Shown in pieces: positions 43,741 to 55,100 of a stretch of DNA of 64,000 nucleotides. The DNA is from Bacillota bacterium (GTDB taxonomy: Bacteria > Bacillota > Clostridia > Lachnospirales > Lachnospiraceae). The stretch is taken from contig JAEZLH010000004.1 in NCBI GenBank assembly GCA_023435895.1, positions 1-64,000 of the forward strand, written 5' to 3'. The notes beneath the pieces were generated by a model. That model saw only the letters and a program-made list of their open reading frames with translations, was not told where the DNA came from and ran no database searches. Each line of letters opens with the position of its first letter. Position 1 is the stretch's first letter. The position numbers and the translations under genes are program-made.

Positions 43741-43773
43741 TGAAGAAACTTTGCCTAAGTGAGGAGATAAGAT

Positions 43774-44922
43774 ATGATAGTTTACCTGATAATGTTTATC
43801 ATAGCTGAAATTTGTGTATGGTTTGCAGTTTCAGATAAAAGCGTACAGAAAAACAGCACTACGATTAGCTTTAAAATTGGCTCAAGGCAATTTAAATATA
43901 TTCCTACAAAAGGATCATTCGCGTTTCTTCTTTCGGCGCTTCCTTTCATTGCTGTTGCGGCTTTACGTTTTCAAGTAGGTACGGATTATGGTACCTATGT
44001 CAAACGACAGATTCCTGAAGTTATGAATGGGATTTATTTTAGAGTAGAACCCCTCTATAGGTATGTAATCAAAATTGGAGTTTCAATTGGTGGATATCAG
44101 TGGGTATTTGTGCTAACGCATTTACTGATTATATACTTTTTGTGGAAACATATAAGGAGATATTCATTAGACGCTCGCTGGAGTATCTTTGTATTTATGT
44201 TTGGTGCACTTTTTAATACATCCTTAAATATTATGAGACAGTTTGTTGCAGTTGCTATCTGTATCTATGCACTGAAATATGTATATGAAGAAAAGTTAGT
44301 AAAATATTTGTTTTTTATTTTAATAGCGTGTTTATTTCATACCACTGGCTTTGTATTTTTGATTTTTTATTTTGCGACTAAAATACATTTTCCTAAGTGG
44401 GCACCATTAATTGTTACAGCGATTTGCACGATGCTTTCAGGTGTACTTAGAAAACTTCTAGTCTATTTTACATCTGTTACCGGAATATATAGTAATTATA
44501 TCAATGATACACGCTTTGATATCAATGACACACAATGGGATTTTATACTGTTCGAGGTTTTGGTGTCAGTTGTAATTATTTTGTGCATGTCAGTTCCAAA
44601 ATCCGGTTCAGCAAAGAATAGAAGCTTGACTGGGGTTTTAAATGATAAGATGCTAGCTACCCAGCAGAGTATTTGTTCCTTGATGCAACTATGCACCTTG
44701 GTCACAGCGGCTTTATCTTCTATAATTCCAAATAGTACTCGTATTATACTTATGTTCGCTATTGGCCAAATTATATATATTCCATTAGCTCTGGAAAATC
44801 ACAAAGGCAAAAGATCTTATTATTATGTAACAGCAGTGATTATTTTACTATATTTGCTAATGTTTTTCAGGTTTATTATCAATAGGAATATAGGCGAAAC
44901 TTTGCCTTATAATTTTATATAA
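43774..44922 (+). CDS. EpsG-family polysaccharide polymerase (Wzy-like)
   Basis: 382 residues with about ten membrane helices. ALRFQVGTDYGTYVKRQIPE, RVEPLYRYVIKIGVS and ASLFHTTGF-like ACLFHTTGFVF are EpsG family blocks. Likely links repeat units outside the membrane, the Wzy role in a Wzx/Wzy pathway, which fits the flippase and Wzz genes of this locus. Confidence 0.85.
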   Translation: MIVYLIMFIIAEICVWFAVSDKSVQKNSTTISFKIGSRQFKYIPTKGSFAFLLSALPFIAVAALRFQVGTDYGTYVKRQIPEVMNGIYFRVEPLYRYVIKIGVSIGGYQWVFVLTHLLIIYFLWKHIRRYSLDARWSIFVFMFGALFNTSLNIMRQFVAVAICIYALKYVYEEKLVKYLFFILIACLFHTTGFVFLIFYFATKIHFPKWAPLIVTAICTMLSGVLRKLLVYFTSVTGIYSNYINDTRFDINDTQWDFILFEVLVSVVIILCMSVPKSGSAKNRSLTGVLNDKMLATQQSICSLMQLCTLVTAALSSIIPNSTRIILMFAIGQIIYIPLALENHKGKRSYYYVTAVIILLYLLMFFRFIINRNIGETLPYNFI

Positions 44923-44938
44923 GATAGCAGGTGATTAC

Positions 44939-45469
44939 ATGAATACAATATTAAAACAGTTTTATGGTTATTTTAGGCTTTTACCCTTAAGACTTAAGTA
45001 CAGGAAATATGCTAATTTTGGGATTATTCAACGTAGAATAGAAAAAAATTTTGATGTTGTAATTAATGATGGTGGGAAATTGACTTTTGGTATAAACAAT
45101 AATATACGTAAATATGCTCATCTAAGAATTACACATGGTGGAATATGTAACATAGGAAACAACAATTTTTTTAATTATAATGTAAGTATAACTGCTCTTC
45201 ATTCTATAACAATAGGTCATAATTGTAAATTTGCAAATAATGTTGTATTGGTAGATCATGACCATGATTATTCAAATGGTAATGTTGGATTTGTCAGTGA
45301 ACCGATTACTATTGGTAATAATGTATGGATTGGTGCGAATGTAGTGATATTAAAAGGTGTTTCCATCGGAGATAATGCAGTGATTGCAGCAGGCGCTGTA
45401 GTAAATAAAGATGTTCCGGCGGGAGCGGTAGCAGGTGGTGTTCCAGCTAAAATATTGAAAACGAATTAG
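44939..45469 (+). CDS. hexapeptide-repeat acyltransferase
   Basis: 176 residues; left-handed beta-helix repeats from about residue 60 to 170 (ITIGHNCKFANNVVLVDHDH, ITIGNNVWIGANVVILKGVS, IGDNAVIAAGAVVNKDVPAG) ending GGVPAKILK. Histidine in VDHDHDY is the probable catalytic base. Most likely O-acetylates a capsule sugar, with acetyl-CoA as donor. Confidence 0.9.
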   Translation: MNTILKQFYGYFRLLPLRLKYRKYANFGIIQRRIEKNFDVVINDGGKLTFGINNNIRKYAHLRITHGGICNIGNNNFFNYNVSITALHSITIGHNCKFANNVVLVDHDHDYSNGNVGFVSEPITIGNNVWIGANVVILKGVSIGDNAVIAAGAVVNKDVPAGAVAGGVPAKILKTN

Positions 45470-45486
45470 GGATTGGAGATTGCCGC

Positions 45487-46488
45487 ATGAGTAAAGTTTC
45501 CGTAGTGATTCCGGTATATAATGGGGTTCCGTATATTGATCGATGTATCTCGATGTTGTCAATTCAAACTTATAAAGAATTAGAAGTGATTTTTGTTGAT
45601 GATGGTTCGGTAGATGAGTCATGGCGAAAATTAAATGATAAAACAAATAGGTTAGATAACACTGTTTTAATACATAAGGTAAATGGTGGTGTCTCTTCAG
45701 CTAGAAATTTTGGACTCGCGAAAGCATCTGGAGAATTTGTTGTTTTTGCAGATGTAGACGATTTATGGGAACCTGAATATATTGAAAAACTGGTGAAAGG
45801 ATTTCATGACACAAAAACTGACTTAGTGATTTGCTCATACAATGAGATAACACCAGATGGTCAAGAGCTGTTTCGTTATGATCCAGAATCGTGTTTATTC
45901 ACAAGTGTTGAAGAGCTAATGCAAAATTATTTACAAAGCCATAAAATTTGTTCTGCACTATGGAATAAAATTTTTCGGTTGGATATGATTAGAAAAAATG
46001 ATATCTATTTTGATGAAACAATGACAATTGGCGAAGACATGATTTTTCTTACAAATTACTGTTTGCATATTGGACAGGCATTTCTTATTCCAGATTGTTT
46101 ATATAGCTATGTAAAAAATCCGGAAGGAGCAATGCAGAAACGAAAAAAAGAAAAACAATTCCAAAAGAAATGGTTAAGTGAGTGGTACGCTGTTTTGGAG
46201 GTTGAAAGATTAGTAAAAGACTATAAATTATCCAAAGTTCCTGCTCTGGCAGTGAAAAAAGTTCGTGTAGCAGATAAATTACTTAAAATAATGGCTCAGT
46301 TCAACTATCAAGATAGGGAATTGAAAAAGAACCTTGTTAAGTGCATCAGAGAAGATTGGAGAATACTTGTATCTGCCAAAGACGTAGGCAAGAAACAAAA
46401 GGTCACTACGATACTGAATGCCGTCAACCCAACTATATGTGAATTGATGATAAGGATTCAGGAAAGGAGACGGGGAGATGAAGCATAA
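45487..46488 (+). CDS. glycosyltransferase family 2
   Basis: 333 residues. GT-A domain: VVIPVYNGVPYIDRCISMLS, VIFVDDGSVDESW, GGVSSARNFGLAKASGEFVVFADVDD with the DXD metal site, and GEDMIFL. An inverting transferase for the repeat unit. Its last 11 bases overlap the pyruvyltransferase gene. Confidence 0.92.
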   Translation: MSKVSVVIPVYNGVPYIDRCISMLSIQTYKELEVIFVDDGSVDESWRKLNDKTNRLDNTVLIHKVNGGVSSARNFGLAKASGEFVVFADVDDLWEPEYIEKLVKGFHDTKTDLVICSYNEITPDGQELFRYDPESCLFTSVEELMQNYLQSHKICSALWNKIFRLDMIRKNDIYFDETMTIGEDMIFLTNYCLHIGQAFLIPDCLYSYVKNPEGAMQKRKKEKQFQKKWLSEWYAVLEVERLVKDYKLSKVPALAVKKVRVADKLLKIMAQFNYQDRELKKNLVKCIREDWRILVSAKDVGKKQKVTTILNAVNPTICELMIRIQERRRGDEA

Positions 46489-47578
46489 AGTGTTTTTACA
46501 TGCGTATTGTCATAATAATTTAGGTGATGATCTATTTATTCGTATTATTTGCCGTAGATATCCTAAAATAAAATTCTTTCTGATGGTTAACCCTGGATGT
46601 GATGAAGGGTTAAGAGATTTGAATAACCTTCACATTCTAAAACGTAATTTATTTTTTCGAGTAATTAACAAGTTTAGCGAAGTTTTGAGTGGGAGACCTC
46701 TGTTAATGGATTATTTTATTACACATTGTGGTTTATCCATAATACTAGGTGGCTCCATGTTTATTGAGAATGATGGTAAATGGGAAAAAAATCTTCATTT
46801 TGTCCAAAAGCTTCGAGAACAATCCGAAAATCTTATTATAACAGGTGCCAACTTTGGTCCATATCATTCAGAAGAATTTTTACAGGCCTATAGAACATTT
46901 TTCTCAAAATCGGAAGACGCATGTTTTCGGGACAAATGGTCAGAAGGGCTGTTTTCTAACCTTAAGCAGGTAAGATGTGCACCTGACGTAGTGATGAATC
47001 TGGACATCTCTAAATATTCTCTGAAAAAACGTAAAAAGATGACTATAATTCCTATTTGGTTGGAGCATAGAACAGAATTAGCAGCATTCTCGCCACAATA
47101 TAAAAAGGCAATGGCCGTGTTGGCTGAAGAGGCAGTAGAGAATGATTGGGAGGTTGTTTTCCAGTCATTTTGCAAAGAACAAGGTGATGAAAGAGCAATA
47201 GAGTCTATTCTCGATGAGATGTCATCAAACATAAAGTCGAAGGTGAAGTGCTATTTTTATCGAGGAAATATAGATGAGGCATTACAATCGATAGCAAATT
47301 CTGAGGTAGTGGTGACTACTAGATTCCATGGCATGATTCTAGGATGGCAATTTGGAGCCAAAGTTTATCCGATTATTTATAGCAATAAAATGACAAATTT
47401 CTTAAATGACGTAGAGTATGATGGAAATTTTATGAATATTAATCAAATGCAAATGCTTTCTTTAAAAGATGTTATTAATGATAAAAATAAAATAGATGCA
47501 ACACAACTAATAGTAAATGCAAAAGATCAGTTTACATGGCTTGATAGCAATTTTGTAGACGAAAAAGTCAATATGTGA
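46478..47578 (+). CDS. polysaccharide pyruvyltransferase
   Basis: 366 residues. PS_pyruv_trans domain: YCHNNLGDDLFIRIICRRYP at the start, ITGANFGPYHSEEF in the middle, and VVTTRFHGMILGWQFGAKVYPIIY at the end, the family's donor-binding region. Transfers pyruvate from phosphoenolpyruvate to a sugar as a ketal. The CsaB member of this family makes the pyruvylated wall polymer that SLH domains bind, and an SLH protein is encoded 1.6 kb downstream. Confidence 0.88.
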   Translation: MKHKVFLHAYCHNNLGDDLFIRIICRRYPKIKFFLMVNPGCDEGLRDLNNLHILKRNLFFRVINKFSEVLSGRPLLMDYFITHCGLSIILGGSMFIENDGKWEKNLHFVQKLREQSENLIITGANFGPYHSEEFLQAYRTFFSKSEDACFRDKWSEGLFSNLKQVRCAPDVVMNLDISKYSLKKRKKMTIIPIWLEHRTELAAFSPQYKKAMAVLAEEAVENDWEVVFQSFCKEQGDERAIESILDEMSSNIKSKVKCYFYRGNIDEALQSIANSEVVVTTRFHGMILGWQFGAKVYPIIYSNKMTNFLNDVEYDGNFMNINQMQMLSLKDVINDKNKIDATQLIVNAKDQFTWLDSNFVDEKVNM

Positions 47579-47617
47579 TATTTGCAACATGTGTGCAAAA
47601 TGAATGAGGTAGGCTCA

Positions 47618-49108
47618 ATGGCAAAACGAAGATTATTTTCAGAAAAACAAAAGAACGGCATGCAATTATTATGCATGATTCTACTCACTTGTATATCACA
47701 GGTGCTTGCTTTATATAAATCGAGGTTTACAGCGGTAAATTTTGGAGCAAGTAGTGTGATGGATGCATATAATTATGCGCTCAACATAGCTACATTTGTA
47801 TTCGTATTTATTACTTCGGGCGTTACCACTGTAGTGATTCCCGCATATGTGAAAAAAAAGTCAGCAAAGACAATTAACAGCTTTATAACGATTATATTTG
47901 GAGCTATACTTATAATAGTTGTTCTGATTATAATGGGGAGCACACCTCTGCTTAACCTGCTAACGAACAAAGGGGATAACTTTGTTGGCATGGTGAGTTC
48001 ATTCATGTTCATTACGTTTTTAATACAGGGAATTACATCGTTTTTAGCGGTAACTGCAGCTTATTATCAATGCATCAATCATTATATAGTGCCAAAGTCC
48101 ATATTATTGTTTGCAAATGCCCTAGTTGCAGTTATTCTCATGACTGGTGTAATTACAGATATTCATATGTATCTGGGCTTGTTAGTTGGGGGTTCAGTCG
48201 TTAATCTTATCTTTGATTTAGGAGTGGCAATCAGATATGGATTCCGATATATACCAGGTTTGAATTTAAAGGATCCGGAACTAAAAGCTATGCTTTTAAT
48301 ATTTTTGCCAACGATGTTTAGTTCAGGTGTTTATAAAATCCATATTCTTGTAGATACAATGGTTGCAGCAACTCTCATATCTGGAACACTGACAATTCTA
48401 AGCTATTCGACACAGATTATTTCAATGGTAAATAACGTTGTTATCGGTAATCTTACAGTATATGCTTATCCTAAAATAGTATCCCGTATCGATAAGCCGG
48501 ATTGTAAAAAATTCTTTTGGACATACAGTATATTTTTTCATTCTGTCGTAGTTTTAATCATTGCGGGTTTTATTAATGTTGGTTTCGAAGGAGTTAAACT
48601 AATCTTCTTTGGTGGGAAATTTACTTTAGAGGATACTAAGCTATTATATTATTGTGTATGTGTGTTTATTTTTGGCCAACAGTTTAATGTAGTAAGAGAT
48701 TTGATATATCGCTTTTTCTATTCGAATGGAAATACGAAAGAAACATTGAAAAATAGCGTATCTGTTAGCGTTATAAATATTGTTTTAAGTATAGTACTTG
48801 CTAAATTCATGGGAGTCATGGGAATAATTGTAGCTACAGGACTTTCTAGTATTTTTTCTTTAGTTACTATTACAATACGATTCCATAAGTATTACAATAT
48901 TGGTTTGAGTTTGAGATATTTGGTAATAGAGCATGCAAAAAATTTAGGAGCCTTAGTCGTTAGTGTAGGAGCAGTACAAATATTTAAGAAGTTCTTAATA
49001 GTGCATAATGATATTTTAGCAATTATAGTCTATGGAGTTCTGACGGTTGTAATATATGTTGCAGTGCTACTAGTTTTAAAAAGTGATGCACGAAAAATTT
49101 CCTTTTAA
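47618..49108 (+). CDS. MurJ/Wzx-like lipid-linked oligosaccharide flippase
   Basis: 496 residues, about 13-14 membrane helices. FGASSVMDAYNYALNIATFV and ITSGVTTVVIPAYVKKKS are close to the MurJ/MviN N terminus, so it belongs to the MOP superfamily on the MurJ side. In this setting it probably flips the undecaprenyl-linked repeat unit. The ATG after AATGAGGT is used; the frame runs 12 codons further upstream with a TTG. It could also be a second MurJ for lipid II. Confidence 0.85.
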   Translation: MAKRRLFSEKQKNGMQLLCMILLTCISQVLALYKSRFTAVNFGASSVMDAYNYALNIATFVFVFITSGVTTVVIPAYVKKKSAKTINSFITIIFGAILIIVVLIIMGSTPLLNLLTNKGDNFVGMVSSFMFITFLIQGITSFLAVTAAYYQCINHYIVPKSILLFANALVAVILMTGVITDIHMYLGLLVGGSVVNLIFDLGVAIRYGFRYIPGLNLKDPELKAMLLIFLPTMFSSGVYKIHILVDTMVAATLISGTLTILSYSTQIISMVNNVVIGNLTVYAYPKIVSRIDKPDCKKFFWTYSIFFHSVVVLIIAGFINVGFEGVKLIFFGGKFTLEDTKLLYYCVCVFIFGQQFNVVRDLIYRFFYSNGNTKETLKNSVSVSVINIVLSIVLAKFMGVMGIIVATGLSSIFSLVTITIRFHKYYNIGLSLRYLVIEHAKNLGALVVSVGAVQIFKKFLIVHNDILAIIVYGVLTVVIYVAVLLVLKSDARKISF

Positions 49109-49171
49109 GTAATAATTATATTTAATAATGTATGAACCTGTATAGCGAGATCCAGAAAAGGAGAAAAACAA

Positions 49172-52100
49172 ATGAAAAAAATGGTACCTATCTTAAGCAA
49201 GTTTTTATTTGCATTGGCAATCATCTTTTGCTTGCCAATTATGCCAGTTAATGCATTAGCAGCAAAGCTACCATTCAAAGATGTAACTGAAAACTGGGCA
49301 TATTCAAGTATATCCACATGCTATGAAAAAGGTTGGATACTAGGAACATCATCCACAACTTTTGCCCCTAAAAACACATTGTCGAGAGGACAGTTTGTTA
49401 CAATATTGGGGCGATATGCGGGAGTAGATAATCGACTATATACCAAAAGTAAATTTCAAGACGTTAGTTTTTCTTCCTGGGGATACGCCCCTTATGTTGC
49501 TTGGGCTGAAGTAAATGGAATCGCCAATGGGATTGATAAAAATCAATTTAGCCCCAATGGTCCTGTAACACGAGCGCAGATGGTAGTATTTTTGTACAAT
49601 TATATACAGTATCTAAATGTTGAGTTAGAGACAATTAAACCAGATGTTACATTTACTGATTATAGTAAAATTCCTACTTATGCAAGGGAAGCCGTTATGG
49701 TTATGTCAAGGGCTGGTGTAGTGTCAGGAAGTAATGGCGCCTTTGACCCTAATTCAATATGTACTCGTGAGATGACAGCATCATTTTTGGTGAAATTTAA
49801 TAATGCATTAGCAACTGCAGACCCAGCGCCGAAGGAACCTCAAATAAAGGATATTATATGTGATAATAAAGGCGTTCCTACATTGTATTGGGAGGATATT
49901 CCGAATGTGTCTGGCTATTTTGTTTATAGGAGAAATTTTTCATCAAGTAGCAGTGATTGGGAATGTGTGCAGCGTTATTTAAAAGGAGCTACCTTTACAG
50001 ATAATACAGCAGTTGCAAATTCGAAATATGAATATAGTATTCGTTCTTATAACTATTATCCATTGAGCGGGCATCGTCTGTATAGTAGTTATGGAACTGA
50101 AAGTTTTACCATAGCAACAGCTCCAGCAATTTCAATTTCCCCGACATCCAAAACATATCAGAACACTTGGGTAAATAGCGCGTATTACAATAACAACACT
50201 AAAGATTATTATTTAATACGTTCATATCTAGATTCTATGAAAAATGGTGGAACGTTGGTTCTTGAGGCAGGGGAGTACAATATACCATATACTATTTTTA
50301 TCCCTTCAAATGTAACGATTCGATTAAATGATGGGGTGGTGATCAATAAGACAATAGAAGTAGGATCATCTTCAGTATTGGCAACTAAAATTTTATTTGC
50401 ATTTATCGATTCTGATAGAAGCAATACGAGTAATGCCATCTCAGGGTATAATGGTATAACAAATAGTGGAGTGATTGGTCAGGGGACAGTATCAATTAAC
50501 TGTGCATTTTCAGGTAGTACGGGATTCTTGTTAGGGCATAATAAGAATATTAGAATTAAAAATCTTATAGTCAACGTAAATGATAGTACCTCTTATGCTA
50601 TGAAAGTGTACGGTAGCCAAAATATTAATGTATCCGGATGCACCTTTTCAAGCACAGTGAATGCTGTGACATCCCTTATATTAGAACCGGCAGGTGGTAA
50701 AAATGCAAGTGCACCAGCAAAATGGTGTGCAATGGATAACACACTTAATAACGAGATTAAAATTTCTGGTTGTACTCTTTCAGGCTTTCAGTATGGGATT
50801 AATAATAAATACTATGTCACTGGTGGATATAACAAAGAGCTTTCCATATTAAATTGTTCATTCACAAAAATTGCAAATGAAGCAGTGAGAGCAATTAATT
50901 GGGATGGTCTGAATATTCTAGATAGTGAATTCAAAGAAATCGGACCAGGTGTTGTTGAGAGCAATTACAGTGCAATTCACTTATTTGGTGTAAAAACTCC
51001 AGTTATAAAAAACAATGTATTTAACCAGATGCCATATGCAATTACAATCGCTTATAATTCCGGGGATAATTCAAATTCCCTCGTTTCGGACGAGGCATTG
51101 AGTACAATGGCCACAACCAGCACAGCAAGCAATTTATATAAGTATTATGTTGCATTAAAAAATACAAATGGTACAAATACACTGAAATATTTTATAGATA
51201 AGACAAACTTAATAACCATTAACAAAGACAGTACCCCATTTCAGAATCGATATACAGAATATAATGATTTGACTCGTTTCTACTATAATATGCAGGCAGC
51301 CTTGGACCAGATGGAGGCCATTGGCGGAGGTAAAATTGTTGTACAGTCAGGTAATTATGTCTTGAGCGGACAGTTGTATATACCTAGTAACACAGAGATT
51401 GTTTTTGAAGATGGTGTAAGAATTACGAAGAATCCTGGATTGCAGATGATGTTTTCATTTGCAAATAAGCAGGATATTAAAAAAGGGATAAAATACAAGG
51501 GATATAACGGCGCACATGATTCTAGTATTCATGCAACAGAAGGTGCAACGGTTATTTTTGATAATAATTTTGAAAAAGGTAATATTATCGAACTTGGTCA
51601 TACTAAAAACATCGAAATTTATGGTATAACCTTTAAGAATATGCATGGGGATCATCATTTAATTGAATTAGATGCAAGTTATAACACATCCATCCATAAC
51701 AATATTTTTGATGGATGTCTTGATACTGGTGTTGAGAAGGAAGCCATCAATCTAGACGTCCCAGATAAAGCAACGGGCGGTTTTGGTGGTGTATATAGTA
51801 GCTTTGATAAGACAGGAAATAACTATATTTATATCTATAACAATATGTTCTCCAATGTTCCTGCCGGATTAGGCACACATATGTATACAGATATTGCACC
51901 ACATAAAAATATAACAATTAAAGATAATACCTTTTCAAACATACTGTACTATGGTATAGTAGCGAAAAATTGGAATACATTTACGATTACAGGCAATTCC
52001 TTTAATGATATTGGCGTAGGTGGTAAAGGTACATTTGCAGATTCAGGTTGTGTATTTAAGATGAATGGTGTAACAAACCCTACAATACAAAGTAATATTA

Positions 52101-55100
52101 TCAAACATGCTGCATATTTTATTCGTATCGGCACTCTATATTATTCACCTGAAAATATAGATAATGAAGTATTACTGGGGTATGAGCATATAAATAATAA
52201 AATATCCGCAACTAATAAAAATTCCATGTTCAAAAATACATGTAAGAATGTAACGTTCCCTCTTATTTATTATCGTAATACTGATGGAGGAAACTATGAG
52301 ACATGGTATAAGTTGGATTTTAGTGCAAAAGAGTTTACACTAACGCCTAGTTCTACACCTTATTTAGGACTTTTTCTGGATTATGATACCTATAATGACG
52401 ATACAAAATATTATTATATATTAAAAAGTTATCTTGACCAACTAGATGCTGTAGGTGGAGGAACAATTCACATTGAAAAAGGTGTGTATCCTATTACTAG
52501 ACTTCTTTATGTTCCTTCTAATGTAACCATAATTATGGATGAAGAAACTGTTATAGATAACAAAACAAACGGCAGTATTATCTTTAACCTTCGTAGTCAA
52601 AATACTTCATTAGAAAGTGCTGGAAATTATGCTGCTGCAACCAATATAAAGATTTCTGGAGGAATAATCAATACAGGAGGAGACCTCATATGCAAGCCAA
52701 TCTATGCAGCAAAGGTTGATAATATTACGATAGAAAATGTTACGTTTAAAGGAGGAAGCGGAAACTATATTTCCATACTTTCCAGTAAAGATGTAATAGT
52801 AAATAACTGTAATTTTAACGGAAATACAGCGTCAAATGCAGTATATATTGGAAATCCATATAACGATGTTGTATGCTCAAACATTACAATTAGTAATAGT
52901 AAGTTCATTGGGGTACAGTCTGGTGTACTAACCAGTATACAGGAAAAAGTTTATCATAATAATATTGCTATTATAAATAATAACTTTGACTCATGCACAA
53001 AAAATGCGATAAGTCTCTATCGTGTCAAGACTTGTACCATTAGCCAGAATTCATTCGCAAACATGGTATCACCGGACTATTATGGAATACGTTTATATGG
53101 TATGGATGGTCTTTCATTGCAAAAAAATACATTTATAAATATGAATAGATGTGGTGCTGTCATCTATAATGTAGCATATGGTAAAAATACAATTACAAGT
53201 ACTGAGAAAAATGCAGTCCGGACTACAAACATCTATAATAGTGATGTTAGTTATCCTTACATTTCTTTTCAGGCAGACGGAGCAAGTGAAATAGAATATT
53301 TGAATGATGTTTCCTCTTTAGGAACGAGCTTTATGATTACACCTACCAGTGATCCTTATCTTAATAAGTATATAAATTATGACACATATAATAGCAAAAC
53401 AAAGCAGTATTATGTACTCCAGTCTTATCTGGATTTGGCCTCATTGATTCAAGAGAATGTAACAATTACACTGGGTAGCGGTGAGTATATTTACTCAAAT
53501 ACTATTTTTATTCCGAGTAATGTAACAATTGTATTAAGTAACGGAACAACAGTTAAATATAATAGTGAAAGTGGTGGAAGTACGCTATTTGTTTTTGCTG
53601 AAAGCGGTAGTGCCTTTAACTCCATTACTTCAGTAGGTACATATGGAGGAGTAAGAAATTCAGTACTTAAGGGAGAAGGAACAATAGATCTAGGTGGACA
53701 AGCAGTTTTCGCAGTAACGATACCAAAATGTTCAGGGATTGAAATTAAAGGAATTAAATTTACGGGTGGAGCCAGCGGTAATTATTACATCCGTGATTGG
53801 TCGAGTCAGAATGTAAAAGTTACAGATTGTATTTTCTCAGGAAATAGAGCCGGTGATAATTACGGAATAGGAGTTTCTGGTTATTATACCACGATACCGT
53901 GTGATGGAATAACGATTTCGAGTTGTACATTTACAGGGCTGAAATGTGGTGTTTATAGTACAAATAGTAGTACAAGCTTGGCATATCATAAGGGGGTTAA
54001 CATTGACGGTAATACATTCCAAAACACTAAGGACTACACAATATATGGGGTAGGGTGGAAACAACCTAAAATTATTAATAATAAATTTAATGGACTGACC
54101 AGTAGCAACTATAGTGTACAGCTATACGGAGTTGTGGATCCTGCTGTATATGCAAATACTTTTACAGGAACCAGCTACTGTGTTCAAATATCTTATAAGA
54201 GCCCTTTTACAACAAATAGTATTACAGATCAAAGCAAAAATATAATGTGTCAACAGAATAATTTCGGCAGTTTTGTGAAAGCAATCATTTATCGACAGAG
54301 TGCGACTGCATCAGCTGAAGAATGGGATGTTATAAATACAAGCGTGGGAAATAATTTTACTATTTCTCCAAGCAGTAATCCTTATGGTAACGCGTATACC
54401 AATAATTCTGACTTTAACAGTAATACAAAGCAGTTTTATGTACTGCAATCTTACTTAGATTTGGCATCTAAAATCACAGATAATGTGACTATTACACTCG
54501 AAGCAGGAGTCTATTCTTATACAAATACCATTTTTATACCGAGTAATGTAACTATTGTATTGAGTGAAGGAACAACGGTAAAACACAATAGTTCAGGAAG
54601 TGCCACTACGTTGTTTGTATTTGCAGAGAACAGTGGAACCTACAATTCAATTAGTTCGGTCGGGAAATACGGTGGAGTAAAAAATGCAAAATTAATAGGC
54701 AAAGGTGTTATTGATTTGGAAGGGCAAGCAGTATATGCAATAACATTACCTAAATGCTCGAATGTAACAATAAGTGGTATTACCTTTAAAGGTACATCAA
54801 GTGGAGGCTATTATATTCGAGATTGGTCAAGCCAAAATGTTACCGTGTCTACTTGTGTTTTTGAAGGAAGTAGTAAGGCAGATAACTATGGCATTGTTGC
54901 TACTGGTTATTACTCAGCTGTTCCATGCAATGGTCTTACAATAACGGGTTCCACATTTAAAGGAATGCTGAGTGGGATTTATATAACGAATAGTAATATA
55001 AGCATGGAATATCATACAAATATATCAATTAGCGGCAATCGATTTGAAAACAACAGCAGCTATGCAATCTACGCAGTGGGGGTAAATGAACCAGAGATTT